Positions 1 through 8,209 of a stretch of 64,000 nt of DNA are shown here, one piece after another (position 1 is the first letter of the stretch; every line of letters begins with the position of its first letter). This DNA is from Janthinobacterium sp. GW456P (GTDB lineage: Bacteria; Pseudomonadota; Gammaproteobacteria; Burkholderiales; Burkholderiaceae_D): the NCBI RefSeq assembly GCF_002127655.1, contig NZ_NEHB01000018.1, forward strand, positions 24,112-88,111, written 5' to 3'. A model generated the notes under the pieces. The model was not told where the DNA came from. It saw nothing but the letters and a program-made list of their open reading frames with translations, and did not search any database. A program made the translations under genes and the position numbers.

Positions 1-395
1 CGCGATTCCCAGTGGTCGACCTGGCGACATTGCTTGACGGCTTGTTCCTGCATGCCGCCCTGGTAGTTGTTCTGGTTGTCGACACGGTCGCCGACGACGG
101 CGCCGGCGATCGCGCCCGCCGCTGCTGCTGCCGTGCGGCCATTGCCGCCACCGACCTGGCTGCCGAGCAGGGCGCCGGCGATACCGCCGACGATGGAGCC
201 GCCAGCGCTGCGCTGTTGCGGCGGTGCCTGCACTTGCACGTATTCCGTACGGCACTCCTGGCGTGGACGATTGATCTGTTCCACTTGCGGCACGACGCGT
301 ACGACCTTGCCGAAATCTTCAAAGTCGGCGGCCTGGGCGAGTGGCAATGTGCCGAGACAAACGGCTGACAACATCAATTTGGCTTGCAAGTTCAT
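1..395 (-). CDS. Glycine-zipper 2TM-domain surface protein, C-terminus cut by window edge
   Basis: The reading frame begins at the ATG whose complement is 393-395, preceded by GAGG, and runs off the left edge, so about 131 residues are visible. Residues 1-22 form a signal peptide ending near AQA-AD. After a charged segment with one Cys, residues about 68-106 are a glycine-zipper region (GGSIVGGIAGALLGSQVGGG, then AGAIAGAVVGDRVDN). This is the 17-kDa-antigen/SlyB type of envelope protein (family knowledge), usually anchored in or associated with the outer membrane. No lipobox Cys is visible at the cleavage site, so it may be periplasmic rather than a lipoprotein. Function beyond envelope integrity is unknown. 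Confidence 0.85.
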   Translation of the reverse strand, partial: MNLQAKLMLSAVCLGTLPLAQAADFEDFGKVVRVVPQVEQINRPRQECRTEYVQVQAPPQQRSAGGSIVGGIAGALLGSQVGGGNGRTAAAAAGAIAGAVVGDRVDNQNNYQGGMQEQAVKQCRQVDHWES

Positions 396-796
396 TTGTA
401 ACCTCGTTATCTAGAGAATCTTTCAGGGTATTTTTTACAACTTGGGACTATAGTAATCCCGCCAGACCGGGGCAAGTGTTTCGCATGGCAACAAAATGTA
501 ACAGCCCAAGCCCCTTGCCCCACAGTCTGTAACATGCACTTTCAATCGATACAAGATGTTGAAGTGACTTGAAACCAGCGGTTTGTAACAAATCTTGCGT
601 TTGACATCATATTCGGGTTGATTCATGCAGGACAACACGTTACCCTAATACGCGTATGGCTTATATAAAATCGCACTGAATCGCATAAAAGTTGATACAG
701 ATCGAATCACCGCGTGCGCATTGACCCGCGTGCGGGGATGCAATAAGAAGAGCAGCTAGAAAAAATCCATACATAACAGGTCGATTTGAGGGAAAA
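396..796. promoter_or_regulatory. Gene-free spacer with three TGTAACA repeats upstream of the glycine-zipper gene
   Basis: About 400 bases lie between two divergent genes. The heptamer TGTAACA occurs at 497-503, 528-534 and 584-590, all in the same orientation, and a related TTGTAACC sits at the start codon (395-402). On the minus strand, which is the sense of the glycine-zipper gene, they read TGTTACA, which resembles OmpR-type GTTACA half-sites. The A+T-rich part at 655-690 is the likely promoter side of the barstar gene. No convincing coding region is present. Confidence 0.3.
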
Positions 797-1195
797 ATGA
801 GTTTGTTACTAACCGTGCCGCCCAACCTTGTCCAGTCCATCCGTGCCTTTCGCGTGACCGAATTACAAGACGAGGCGATCCGTCTCGGGCAGCACTTTTT
901 ATATGCGCATTGCAACGCTGGACAGACCAAACAACAAGTCATCGGCATTATTGCGGAAGCTTTCCTGTTTCCGAAAAACCTGGCGAAGAATTTCGATGCC
1001 CTGCGCCTGTGCCTGACGGACACCATGTTCAAGGCCGGCACGCAGACGGGCTTTCTGGTGGTGCTTGAGCAATTACCAAATACGCAAAAATTCGACAAGG
1101 AAGCGCGCGAGATCCTGCTCGACGTGTTCCGCGACGCGGCCGACTACTGGGCCGAGAAGAAAGTCCCGTTCCGCGTCTTCTATTCGTTTGAGTAA
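797..1195 (+). CDS. Barstar-family ribonuclease inhibitor-like protein (orphan)
   Basis: The protein has 132 residues. The C-terminal half carries the barstar-family pattern: a segment with FDALRLCLTD, then GFLVVLEQLPN, an ARE-LLDVFRDAADYWAE helix and PFRVFYSFE at the end. Barstars are small cytoplasmic proteins that bind and inhibit barnase-type ribonucleases (family knowledge). The N-terminal 50 residues are a less conserved extension. The start is preceded by GAGGGAAAA. No barnase-like gene is adjacent: upstream is 400 bases of spacer and downstream is purN. It may inhibit a distant RNase or have another partner. Confidence 0.8.
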   Translation: MSLLLTVPPNLVQSIRAFRVTELQDEAIRLGQHFLYAHCNAGQTKQQVIGIIAEAFLFPKNLAKNFDALRLCLTDTMFKAGTQTGFLVVLEQLPNTQKFDKEAREILLDVFRDAADYWAEKKVPFRVFYSFE

Positions 1196-1284
1196 GCACC
1201 TACTCACGCTGCGGCGCCGCCAAACGAGCCTTTTTTGCCCCTATTGGGCGGCGTAATCCGGCAGCGGCGGCGGCCTGGCAAGTA

Positions 1285-1299
1285 TGTTGCGTCGCAACA
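1285..1299. promoter_or_regulatory. Palindrome upstream of purN
   Basis: TGTTGCG-T-CGCAACA is a perfect 7-bp-arm inverted repeat about 53 bases before the purN start. It could be an operator or part of a short hairpin in the leader. Its match to PurR-type sites is poor, so the regulator is unknown. Confidence 0.3.
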
Positions 1300-1351
1300 A
1301 TAATAGCGGCCTTTCTTGGTTCGCTTCGCCATAGCGGGTACAATGCGCGCT

Positions 1352-1960
1352 ATGAAAAATATCGTTATCCTCATTTCCGGACGCGGCAGCAACATGGAAG
1401 CGGTCGTGCGCGCGGCGCAAGCCGAGCAATGGCCAGCCCGTATTGCCGCCGTCATCAGTAACCGGGCCGATGCCCAGGGACTGGTTTTTGCCGCGGAACA
1501 TGGGATAGCGACCGCAGTCGTTGCCAACAAGGATTATGCCAGCCGAGAACAGTTCGATGCGGCGCTGCAAGCCGTGATCGACGGCTTTGCCCCCGACCTG
1601 GTCGTGCTGGCCGGTTTCATGCGCATCCTGACGCCGCCCTTCGTCGAGCATTACGCGGGGCGCATGCTCAATATCCACCCGTCGCTGCTGCCGCTGTTCC
1701 CGGGCATGGCGACGCACCGCCAGGCGCTCGCGGCGGGCGTGACGGAACACGGCGCGACCGTGCATTTCGTAACTGCCGAGCTCGATCATGGCCCGGCCGT
1801 GGCGAGCGCGACCGTCCCCGTCTTGCCGGGCGACACAGAAGAGAGCTTATCGGCGCGCGTGCTGGTACAGGAACATCTGCTTTACCCGCGCGCCATTCGC
1901 CTGTTCATTGACGATAAACTGTCAGTCGAGCATGGCCAGGTCCGCGTGGATCCTCAATAA
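1352..1960 (+). CDS. purN: Phosphoribosylglycinamide formyltransferase
   Basis: PurN transfers a formyl group from 10-formyl-tetrahydrofolate to GAR in de novo purine synthesis. The protein has 202 residues, close to the family's usual 200-220. The N-terminus is the phosphoribosyl-binding strand-loop MKNIVILISGRGSNMEAV. The catalytic Asn-His-Asp set is visible as N-I-H-P-S-L-L-P in the middle and the later ELDHGPAV Asp. An ATG at 1343 in the same frame is an alternative start; 1352 was chosen because MKN matches the family N-terminus. It sits 21 bases before an RNA methyltransferase gene and is probably cotranscribed with it. Confidence 0.95.
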   Translation: MKNIVILISGRGSNMEAVVRAAQAEQWPARIAAVISNRADAQGLVFAAEHGIATAVVANKDYASREQFDAALQAVIDGFAPDLVVLAGFMRILTPPFVEHYAGRMLNIHPSLLPLFPGMATHRQALAAGVTEHGATVHFVTAELDHGPAVASATVPVLPGDTEESLSARVLVQEHLLYPRAIRLFIDDKLSVEHGQVRVDPQ

Positions 1961-1981
1961 AATATTACAGGAAGAATAACA

Positions 1982-3301
1982 ATGAGATTGCCTCCAGCGA
2001 TACTTGCCAATGCTGAAGAAGTATTGCGCGAAATTTTACGTTTCACGGCCCCGGCCGACACCACCCTGTCGCGCTATTTCCGCGACCATCCGCGCCTCGG
2101 TTCGCGCGAACGCGGCGCCATCGCCGAAGGCATTTATGCCGTCCTGCGCAACAAATCGTTCTTCACGGATTTCGCCGAAGCGGGCAGCGGCCCGACCATG
2201 CGCCGCCTGACCATCCTCGGCCTGGCTGAAGCGGTGGGCGCCGACTCCTTGGGCGGCCTGACGGAAGAAGAAGTGGAATGGCTGGAACGCATCACGCAGA
2301 TCGACCGCAGCCTGATGCCGGCGAACATGCGCGCCAACATGCCGACCTGGCTGTTCGACAAGCTGATCGCCCAGTTCGGCGAAGCGGAAACGATGAAGCT
2401 GGCCGATGCGCTGAACGCGCCGGCACCGCTGGACTTGCGCGTCAACTCGCTCAAGGCCACGCGCGACGACGTGATGCTGGCCCTGGCCGAAGCGCCGATT
2501 CTCAGCACGCCGACGCCGTATGCGCCGCTGGGCTTGCGCGTGATCAAGAAGCCATCGTTGCAAAACCTGCCGTTGTTCCAGAGCGGCGCCATCGAAGTGC
2601 AGGATGAAGGCAGCCAGATCCTGTCGCAGATCGTCGGCGCCAAGCGCGGCGAAATGGTGGTCGATTTCTGTGCCGGCGCGGGCGGCAAGACCCTGGCGCT
2701 GGGCGCGCTGATGCGCAACACGGGCCGTTTGTATGCGTTCGACGTGTCGGATAAACGCCTGGCCAAGCTGAAGCCGCGCATGGCCCGCAGCGGCCTGTCG
2801 AACGTGCATCCGGTGCTGATCGCGCATGAGCGCGATGCCAAGATCAAGCGCCTGGCCGGCAAGATCGACCGCGTGCTGGTCGATGCGCCGTGCAGCGGCC
2901 TGGGCACCCTGCGCCGCAATCCGGACGTGAAATGGCGCCAGCAACCGAACTCCATCGTCGAGCTGCAAGCCAAGCAGGCCGCCATCCTGGCCGGCGCGGC
3001 GCGCCTGGTCAAGGGCGGCGGCCGCCTGGTGTACGCCACCTGCAGTTTCCTGAACGAAGAAAACGATGCGATCGCCGAGCAGTTCCTGGCTGCCAACCCC
3101 GACTTCACCCTGGTGCCGATGCACAAGGTGCTGGCCGAGCAGAAGATCGAACTGGAAATGGGCGACTACCTGAAATTGTTGCCGCACTTGCATCAGACCG
3201 ACGGCTTCTTCGCCGCCGTGTTCGAGCGCAAGGTCATGCCGAAAAAAGTCTACGCCGACGAAAAGCCGGCCGACGACGTTGACGCTGACGCAGCCGAATA
3301 A
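1982..3301 (+). CDS. RsmB/NOP-family rRNA (cytosine-C5) methyltransferase
   Basis: The protein has 439 residues. The N-terminal ~150 residues are helical and resemble the degenerate NusB-like part found in RsmB-type enzymes. The SAM-binding motif is VDFCAGAGGKTLALGAL (about 223-239). The two m5C catalytic motifs are DAPCSGLGTLRRNPDVKW (about 301-318) and YATCSFLNEEN (about 350). An acidic tail follows. The family methylates C5 of cytosine in rRNA. The CAGAGGKT form and its distance from fmt suggest a paralog rather than the true 16S C967 enzyme, so no symbol is given. AGGAAG precedes the ATG. Confidence 0.88.
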   Translation: MRLPPAILANAEEVLREILRFTAPADTTLSRYFRDHPRLGSRERGAIAEGIYAVLRNKSFFTDFAEAGSGPTMRRLTILGLAEAVGADSLGGLTEEEVEWLERITQIDRSLMPANMRANMPTWLFDKLIAQFGEAETMKLADALNAPAPLDLRVNSLKATRDDVMLALAEAPILSTPTPYAPLGLRVIKKPSLQNLPLFQSGAIEVQDEGSQILSQIVGAKRGEMVVDFCAGAGGKTLALGALMRNTGRLYAFDVSDKRLAKLKPRMARSGLSNVHPVLIAHERDAKIKRLAGKIDRVLVDAPCSGLGTLRRNPDVKWRQQPNSIVELQAKQAAILAGAARLVKGGGRLVYATCSFLNEENDAIAEQFLAANPDFTLVPMHKVLAEQKIELEMGDYLKLLPHLHQTDGFFAAVFERKVMPKKVYADEKPADDVDADAAE

Positions 3302-3311
3302 GCTGCTCTCG

Positions 3312-3369
3312 GGCCACCGCCGCGGCATCGCGGCGGTGGCCATGCACTTGCGCCAGCCCGTCTGGCGCA
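3312..3369. other. Two consecutive perfect hairpins between genes
   Basis: GGCCACCGCCGC (3312-3323) pairs perfectly with 3330-3341 across a 6-base loop. TGCGCCAG (3349-3356) pairs perfectly with 3362-3369. Both lie just after the methyltransferase stop. Neither is followed by a T-run, so they may work as Rho-type boundary structures or 3'-end stabilisers rather than intrinsic terminators. Confidence 0.5.
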
Positions 3370-3426
3370 GGTTGCGGGCACCCCGCCCGATTATTTCCCC
3401 GCACTATCTTCCAGACCCCATCCGCC

Positions 3427-4785
3427 ATGAATGAAACCCCGCTGCTTAACCTGATCACTGATTTTGTCGACGATTTCCGCCAGCCGGCTATTTTGTGGCA
3501 GGCGCTGGCGATCATTGCCTGCCTCGCCTTGAGCTGGCTGCTGGTGCGGCAGTTGCGCGTGTTCCTGCACCATCGGGCGGAAGCGGCCGCCACGCCGGCC
3601 GCGCCGGAAACCTTGCAGCGCACGGACAGTTTCATCCGCATTTTGACGCCCGTGCTGGCGGCCATGCTGCTGGGCATTGCGCAGCATTTCCTGGCCAAGT
3701 TCCAGTCGGTGAACTTGCTCAGCATCGCCATTCCCCTGTGCACCTCGATGGCGCTGGTGCGTTTCGGCTTCTATGTGCTGCGCCGCATTTTCGCCCGCCA
3801 CGGCGAGATCAGCCCCACGATGTTGTTGCTGGAAAAAATCTTCACGGTGGTGGTCTGGGCCGGCATGGCCCTGTACATCACGGGCCTGTGGCCCGATTTG
3901 CATGCCTTCCTGGAAGGCATCGTCGTGCCGCTGGGACGCAACAAGGTGTCCGTGGCTGCCATCTTGCAAGCCGCTATTTCGGTCGCCGTGCTGCTGGTGC
4001 TGGCCATGTGGGCCGGTACCTCGCTCGACGAGCGCCTGATGAAAATGCAGGGCTTGCACACGTCCTTGCGCGTGGTGCTGTCGCGCATGGGCCGCGCCGT
4101 GCTGATCCTCGTTTCCGTGCTGGTCAGCCTGTCGCTGGTGGGCATCGACCTGACGGTGCTGTCCGTATTTGGCGGCGCCTTCGGCGTGGCGCTGGGCTTC
4201 GGCTTGCAAAAGATCGCCGCGAACTTCGTTTCCGGCTTCATCATCCTGCTCGACCGCAGCCTGACCATCGGCGACATGATCACCGTCGGTCAATTTACAG
4301 GCAAGGTCACGCAGATCAATACGCGCTATACTGTGTTACTGGGTGGCGATGGCGTTGAATCCATCGTGCCGAATGAAATGCTGATTTCCGGCGGCGTGCA
4401 GAACATGTCGTTGAGCAACCGCATGGTCTGGTTGTCGACGGCCGTATCGGTGGGCTATGAAACGGATCTCGATGTCATCTTCCCCTTGCTGGAAGCGGCG
4501 ACGGCCAAGGTGCCGCGTGTGTCGCAAAGCAATCCGCCATCGGCGACCCTCGTGCGTTTCGGCGCCGACGGCCTCGACGTGCAGATCGGTTTCTGGATCG
4601 CCGATCCGGAAAACGGCACCGGCGGCGTGAAGTCGAATGTGAACCGCGCCATCTGGCGCACCTTGCAGGAACATAAGGTCACTGTACCGTTTCCGCAACG
4701 CGAATTGCGTATTGTTGGTACGCCTCCTGCCCCGCTCGCCAGCGCGGCAGACGGTGAGTCCCCGCCATCCGGCACCCAGCCTTAA
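3427..4785 (+). CDS. MscS-family mechanosensitive ion channel
   Basis: The protein has 452 residues. Several hydrophobic membrane segments occupy the first ~230 residues. They are followed by the MscS pore helix and beta domain: a Gly/Ala-rich stretch LSVFGGAFGVALGFGLQKIAANFVSGF, then IILLDRSLTIGDMITVG. The C-terminal cytoplasmic domain ends in a Pro-rich tail. MscS channels open on membrane tension to release solutes during osmotic downshock. The extra N-terminal helices make it longer than E. coli MscS (286 residues). No strong ribosome-binding site precedes the ATG, and there is no in-frame alternative nearby that keeps the N-terminus. Confidence 0.9.
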   Translation: MNETPLLNLITDFVDDFRQPAILWQALAIIACLALSWLLVRQLRVFLHHRAEAAATPAAPETLQRTDSFIRILTPVLAAMLLGIAQHFLAKFQSVNLLSIAIPLCTSMALVRFGFYVLRRIFARHGEISPTMLLLEKIFTVVVWAGMALYITGLWPDLHAFLEGIVVPLGRNKVSVAAILQAAISVAVLLVLAMWAGTSLDERLMKMQGLHTSLRVVLSRMGRAVLILVSVLVSLSLVGIDLTVLSVFGGAFGVALGFGLQKIAANFVSGFIILLDRSLTIGDMITVGQFTGKVTQINTRYTVLLGGDGVESIVPNEMLISGGVQNMSLSNRMVWLSTAVSVGYETDLDVIFPLLEAATAKVPRVSQSNPPSATLVRFGADGLDVQIGFWIADPENGTGGVKSNVNRAIWRTLQEHKVTVPFPQRELRIVGTPPAPLASAADGESPPSGTQP

Positions 4786-4918
4786 CCTCGCTGCCTGCCT
4801 CCGTTTTTGCCTGATAACACCCATTAGGGCGTACAATCACGCCTAAAATTAACTCTGCCGGACCTCCAGAGTCACTGGAGCGACCGTGCGCACGCCCTGT
4901 CCACTTGGAGTAGTAGTA

Positions 4919-6127
4919 ATGACATTGAGTTCCGTTTTACACGACGTTTTGCAGTTCATGGCCACGGGGATTACCGATCTGTCCGCATGGCAAGTTTTCC
5001 TGTACACCATGGTGGTCACCCACATCACGATCGCCAGCGTCACGATTTACCTGCACCGCCACCAGGCCCACCGCGCGCTGGAATTGCATGCGCTTCCCAG
5101 CCATTTCTTCCGTTTCTGGCTGTGGCTGACGACGGGCCAGGTCACCAAGGAGTGGGCCGCCATCCACCGCAAGCACCATGCCAAGTGCGATACGGAAGAA
5201 GATCCGCACAGCCCCGTGACGCGCGGCATCAAGAAAGTGTTCTGGGAAGGCGCCGAACTGTACCGCGCTGAATCGAAGAACATGGAAACGATGGCCAAGT
5301 ACGGCCACGGCACGCCGACGGACTGGATCGAGCGCAACCTGTACACCAAATACAGTTGGCTGGGCGTGGTGATCCTGTTCGTCGTGAATTTCGTCCTGTT
5401 CGGCGTGATCGGCATTTCCGTGTGGGCCGTGCAAATGATCTGGATCCCCATCACGGCGGCCGGCATCATCAACGGCATCGGCCACTACTGGGGCTACCGC
5501 AACTATGACTGCGCCGACGCGGCCACCAACATCATTCCGTTCGGCATCCTGATCGGCGGCGAAGAGTTGCACAACAATCACCATACGTATGCGACGTCGG
5601 CCAAGCTGTCGTCGAAATGGTATGAAATCGATATCGGCTGGGCGTATATCCGCGCGCTGGAAATGCTGGGCCTGGCCAAGGTGAAAAAGCTGGCGCCGGC
5701 ACCGAAGTTTTCCCATGGCAAGATGGAGGCGGACTTCGAGACCTTGCAGTCCGTCATCGCCAACCGCTACGACGTGATGGCCAAGTATGCGAAATCGATC
5801 AAGCATGCCTGGAAGGAAGAGCTGGAACATCTGAAACACAAGGCGGAGCTGGAAAAGCGTTTCCTGAAATCATCGCGCAAGCTGATGCAGCGCGAGCCGG
5901 GCAAGCTGGCCGATGCGCACCATGAGCAACTGTCGGAACTGTTCCAGCACAGCAAGGCGCTGGAAACCATGCACCACATGCGCGTGGAGCTGGGCGCCAT
6001 CTGGGAGCGTTCGCACTTTACGCGCGAGCAACTGCTGCAGAAGCTGCAAGACTGGTGCGCGCGCGCCGAAGCGTCGGGTATCCAGTCGCTGCAGGACTTT
6101 TCCTTGCGCCTGCGCAGTTATGCATAA
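4919..6127 (+). CDS. Membrane fatty-acid desaturase
   Basis: The 402-residue protein carries the three His boxes of the acyl-lipid/acyl-CoA desaturase family: H46-RHQA-H51, H83-RKHH87, and EELHNNHH (215-222). These ligate the di-iron centre that introduces a cis double bond into acyl chains. Four membrane helices flank boxes 1-3. The last ~140 residues are a charged, probably coiled-coil cytosolic tail. A GTG at 4886 is in frame, but the ATG at 4919 has TTGGAG at a proper distance and was chosen. The substrate (phospholipid or CoA ester) and regiospecificity cannot be read from the sequence. A strong terminator follows at 6160-6183. Confidence 0.88.
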   Translation: MTLSSVLHDVLQFMATGITDLSAWQVFLYTMVVTHITIASVTIYLHRHQAHRALELHALPSHFFRFWLWLTTGQVTKEWAAIHRKHHAKCDTEEDPHSPVTRGIKKVFWEGAELYRAESKNMETMAKYGHGTPTDWIERNLYTKYSWLGVVILFVVNFVLFGVIGISVWAVQMIWIPITAAGIINGIGHYWGYRNYDCADAATNIIPFGILIGGEELHNNHHTYATSAKLSSKWYEIDIGWAYIRALEMLGLAKVKKLAPAPKFSHGKMEADFETLQSVIANRYDVMAKYAKSIKHAWKEELEHLKHKAELEKRFLKSSRKLMQREPGKLADAHHEQLSELFQHSKALETMHHMRVELGAIWERSHFTREQLLQKLQDWCARAEASGIQSLQDFSLRLRSYA

Positions 6128-6159
6128 AGTGATGCATAAGTAAGCTGCTGCATATCAAG

Positions 6160-6183
6160 GCCCTGGTTTCCAGGGCTTTTTTT
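6160..6183 (+). terminator. Intrinsic terminator of the desaturase gene
   Basis: GCCCTGG (6160-6166), loop TTT, CCAGGGC (6170-6176), then seven T residues. This is a textbook Rho-independent terminator about 33 bases past the stop. Confidence 0.9.
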
Positions 6184-6226
6184 CGTCCCGGCACAAGGGC
6201 GGGAGGAGGGCGTGAAAATCGGGGCG

Positions 6227-6250
6227 AAAAAAAACCGCTCATCGGAGCGG
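6227..6250 (-). terminator. Intrinsic terminator of rpmB-rpmG
   Basis: Read on the minus strand, CCGCTC (6250-6245) and GAGCGG (6240-6235) pair across a 4-base loop and are followed by eight T residues (the A-run 6227-6234 on plus). It lies 25 bases after the rpmG stop. Confidence 0.9.
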
Positions 6251-6275
6251 CTCTTTTTACAGAACACAAGATCAA

Positions 6276-6443
6276 TTACTTGATTTTGGTTTCTTTGTAC
6301 GTGACGTGCTTGCGTGCTTTAGGATCGAATTTCATGATCTCCATTTTCGCAGGCGTCGTACGCTTGTTTTTGGTGGTCGTGTAGAAGTGACCCGTACCGG
6401 CGGTCGATTCTAACTTGATTTTGTCGCGGCCTGATTTTGCCAT
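6276..6443 (-). CDS. rpmG: 50S ribosomal protein L33
   Basis: A 55-residue basic protein starting [20 protein letters not shown] and ending [11 protein letters not shown], the usual length and sequence of L33 in the large ribosomal subunit. It lacks the CxxC pairs of zinc-binding L33 paralogs, so this is the zinc-free form. AAGGGAG precedes the ATG. It is the second gene of the rpmB-rpmG operon, 22 bases after rpmB. Confidence 0.98.
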   Translation of the reverse strand: MAKSGRDKIKLESTAGTGHFYTTTKNKRTTPAKMEIMKFDPKARKHVTYKETKIK

Positions 6444-6465
6444 GATAGCTCCCTTATTCTGCTAA

Positions 6466-6702
6466 TTAGACTTTTTCGCCACGAGCGCGCATATCGACCA
6501 ATACGGCGTCGATGCCGACTTTATCGATGACGCGCAGACCGGCGTTGGACAAACGCAGGGAGACCCAGCGGTTTTCAGATTCAACAAAAATACGACGATT
6601 CTGCAAGTTAGGCAAAAAACGACGTTTGGTTTTGTTGTTTGCATGGGAAACATTGTTGCCGACCATCGGCTTCTTCCCAGTGACTTGGCAAACACGTGCC
6701 AT
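6466..6702 (-). CDS. rpmB: 50S ribosomal protein L28
   Basis: A 78-residue protein beginning [20 protein letters not shown], followed by the conserved [17 protein letters not shown] stretch: L28 of the large ribosomal subunit. Of the two cysteines common in zinc-type L28, only the first region is present. AAGGAG lies just before the start. A near-consensus promoter is found at 6742-6770. Order rpmB-rpmG is the usual bacterial one. Confidence 0.98.
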   Translation of the reverse strand: MARVCQVTGKKPMVGNNVSHANNKTKRRFLPNLQNRRIFVESENRWVSLRLSNAGLRVIDKVGIDAVLVDMRARGEKV

Positions 6703-6741
6703 GGCGCACTCCTTAAAGATATTCCAAATTGGAAAAACGAG

Positions 6742-6770
6742 AGTATATCCAAAATAAGCAGATTTATCAA
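6742..6770 (-). promoter_or_regulatory. Sigma-70 promoter of rpmB-rpmG
   Basis: On the minus strand TTGATA (6770-6765) and TATACT (6747-6742) are separated by exactly 17 bases. Transcription would start near 6735, about 30 bases before the rpmB start codon. Confidence 0.8.
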
Positions 6771-6855
6771 TGACTTGCGAAAAACAATTGTGTCATGTTG
6801 CATTGGATTTATTTAACAATTTGACTTTTACCCTTCTTCCTAGGGGAAAGCACTG

Positions 6856-6873
6856 GTAAACAGCGCTGTTTAC
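6856..6873. promoter_or_regulatory. 18-bp perfect palindrome between rpmB and radC
   Basis: GTAAACAGCGCTGTTTAC is a perfect dyad with no spacer. It lies 154 bases upstream of rpmB and 77 bases beyond the radC stop. Perfect palindromes of this length usually mark a dimeric regulator site; no regulator is indicated by context. Confidence 0.4.
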
Positions 6874-6949
6874 TGTTAGACAAGCGTCCCGCTGCTGTCA
6901 CGTATGTCCTTGTTTACACATGGTTAACTGTGAATCGGCTGGCGCCGGC

Positions 6950-7624
6950 CTAGATCTGGCCATGTTCCGCAAACGAATGCACTTGCCGCCCGGCCACGAC
7001 GAAATGGTCGAGGATGCGCACGTCCACCAGCGACAACGCTTGCGCCAGCGCGCGCGTCAGCAATAGATCCGATTCGCTCGGTTCCGGCGAGCCGGACGGG
7101 TGGTTGTGGGCCAGCATGACGCTGGCCGCGTTGTGCAGCAGCGCCTGTTTCACCACTTCGCGCGGATACACGCTGGTGTGGGTGAGGGTGCCGCGAAACA
7201 TTTCCTGCGTCGTGATCAGGCGGTTCTTGACGTCCAAAAACAACACGTGAAACGCTTCATGCGCCAGATTGCCCAGGGTTAGGCGCAAATAATCTTTGAC
7301 GGCGTGCGGCGAATGGAGGGCTTGCCCCGCCTGCAAATCTTCGATGATGGCGCGCCGCGCCAGTTCCAGCACCGCTTGCAGCTGGGCGAACTTGGCGCTG
7401 CCCATGCCATGCACGGCGGAAAAACTCACGAGGCTGGCGCCAAACAGGCCACGCAGGGAGCCGAAGTGTTCGACCGTGTCGCGCGCCAGCTCCACGGCGC
7501 TCTTGCCGCGCACGCCCGTGCGCAGAAACACGGCCAGCAATTCCGCATCCGACAGCGACTGCGCGCCATCTTCGATCAGGCGTTCGCGCGGCCGTTCGCC
7601 GGCCGGCCAATCCTTGATGCCCAT
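6950..7624 (-). CDS. radC: RadC-family JAB-domain protein
   Basis: The protein has 224 residues from the ATG with complement at 7622-7624, which has GGAG ten bases upstream; the open frame extends further but that part overlaps fkpB. The N-terminus [14 protein letters not shown] and a helix-hairpin-helix region (about 60-75) lead to the JAB/MPN zinc motif with [14 protein letters not shown] near the C-terminus. RadC proteins were once tied to DNA repair; the JAB fold suggests a metalloprotease-like or nuclease role, and true function remains unsettled. It is transcribed divergently from fkpB. Confidence 0.93.
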   Translation of the reverse strand: MGIKDWPAGERPRERLIEDGAQSLSDAELLAVFLRTGVRGKSAVELARDTVEHFGSLRGLFGASLVSFSAVHGMGSAKFAQLQAVLELARRAIIEDLQAGQALHSPHAVKDYLRLTLGNLAHEAFHVLFLDVKNRLITTQEMFRGTLTHTSVYPREVVKQALLHNAASVMLAHNHPSGSPEPSESDLLLTRALAQALSLVDVRILDHFVVAGRQVHSFAEHGQI

Positions 7625-7744
7625 GTTGTTCTCCTGTTTGGCACCGGCGCGCGCCCCAGTGCGGCCTTCTTTGACGAAGCCATGGGGCAGGCGCGGCCAG
7701 TGTGGCTTACAATATCGTTTTGCACCAGTTACCTGAAAACTACT

Positions 7745-8200
7745 ATGTCCAACGAGCAACCAGCAGTCGTCACCGAAGCCGCTTACCTCACCCTGCATTA
7801 TCGTCTTGCTACTGTTGACGGTACTGATATTGTCACTACCTTCAGCGGAAATCCCGCGACCTTGATGCTGGGACAGGGCCAGCTGGCGCCATTCCTCGAG
7901 CAACGCCTGCTGGGCTTGCCTGAAGGCACGCACCAGACGTTCGAGCTGGCGGCCGGCGAAGGCTTTGGCGAACGCAATCCCGAGCTGGTGCAATCCGTTT
8001 CGCGCGCGACGCTGGACGAGAACTCGGTGCCGGGCGCCGACTACAAGATCGGTGACCTGGTCGACTTCGCCGCGCCGGGCGGCGGCCGCTTTGCCGGCGT
8101 GCTGCGCGAAATGCGCGAGGATTCTGCCCTGTTCGACTTCAACCATCCGCTGGCCGGCCAGCCGCTGCGTTTTGAAGTCAAGCTCATTTCGGTCCTGTAA
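7745..8200 (+). CDS. fkpB: FKBP-type peptidyl-prolyl isomerase, SlpA-like
   Basis: A 151-residue protein with the short FKBP fold interrupted by the IF (insert-in-flap) chaperone domain: [17 protein letters not shown] at the start, [18 protein letters not shown] in the middle, and the C-terminal [18 protein letters not shown]. It catalyses cis-trans isomerisation of prolyl bonds and has chaperone activity in the cytoplasm. It stands 9 bases before ispH; fkpB-ispH is a conserved pair in proteobacteria. Confidence 0.92.
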   Translation: MSNEQPAVVTEAAYLTLHYRLATVDGTDIVTTFSGNPATLMLGQGQLAPFLEQRLLGLPEGTHQTFELAAGEGFGERNPELVQSVSRATLDENSVPGADYKIGDLVDFAAPGGGRFAGVLREMREDSALFDFNHPLAGQPLRFEVKLISVL

Positions 8201-8209
8201 GGAATAGCG

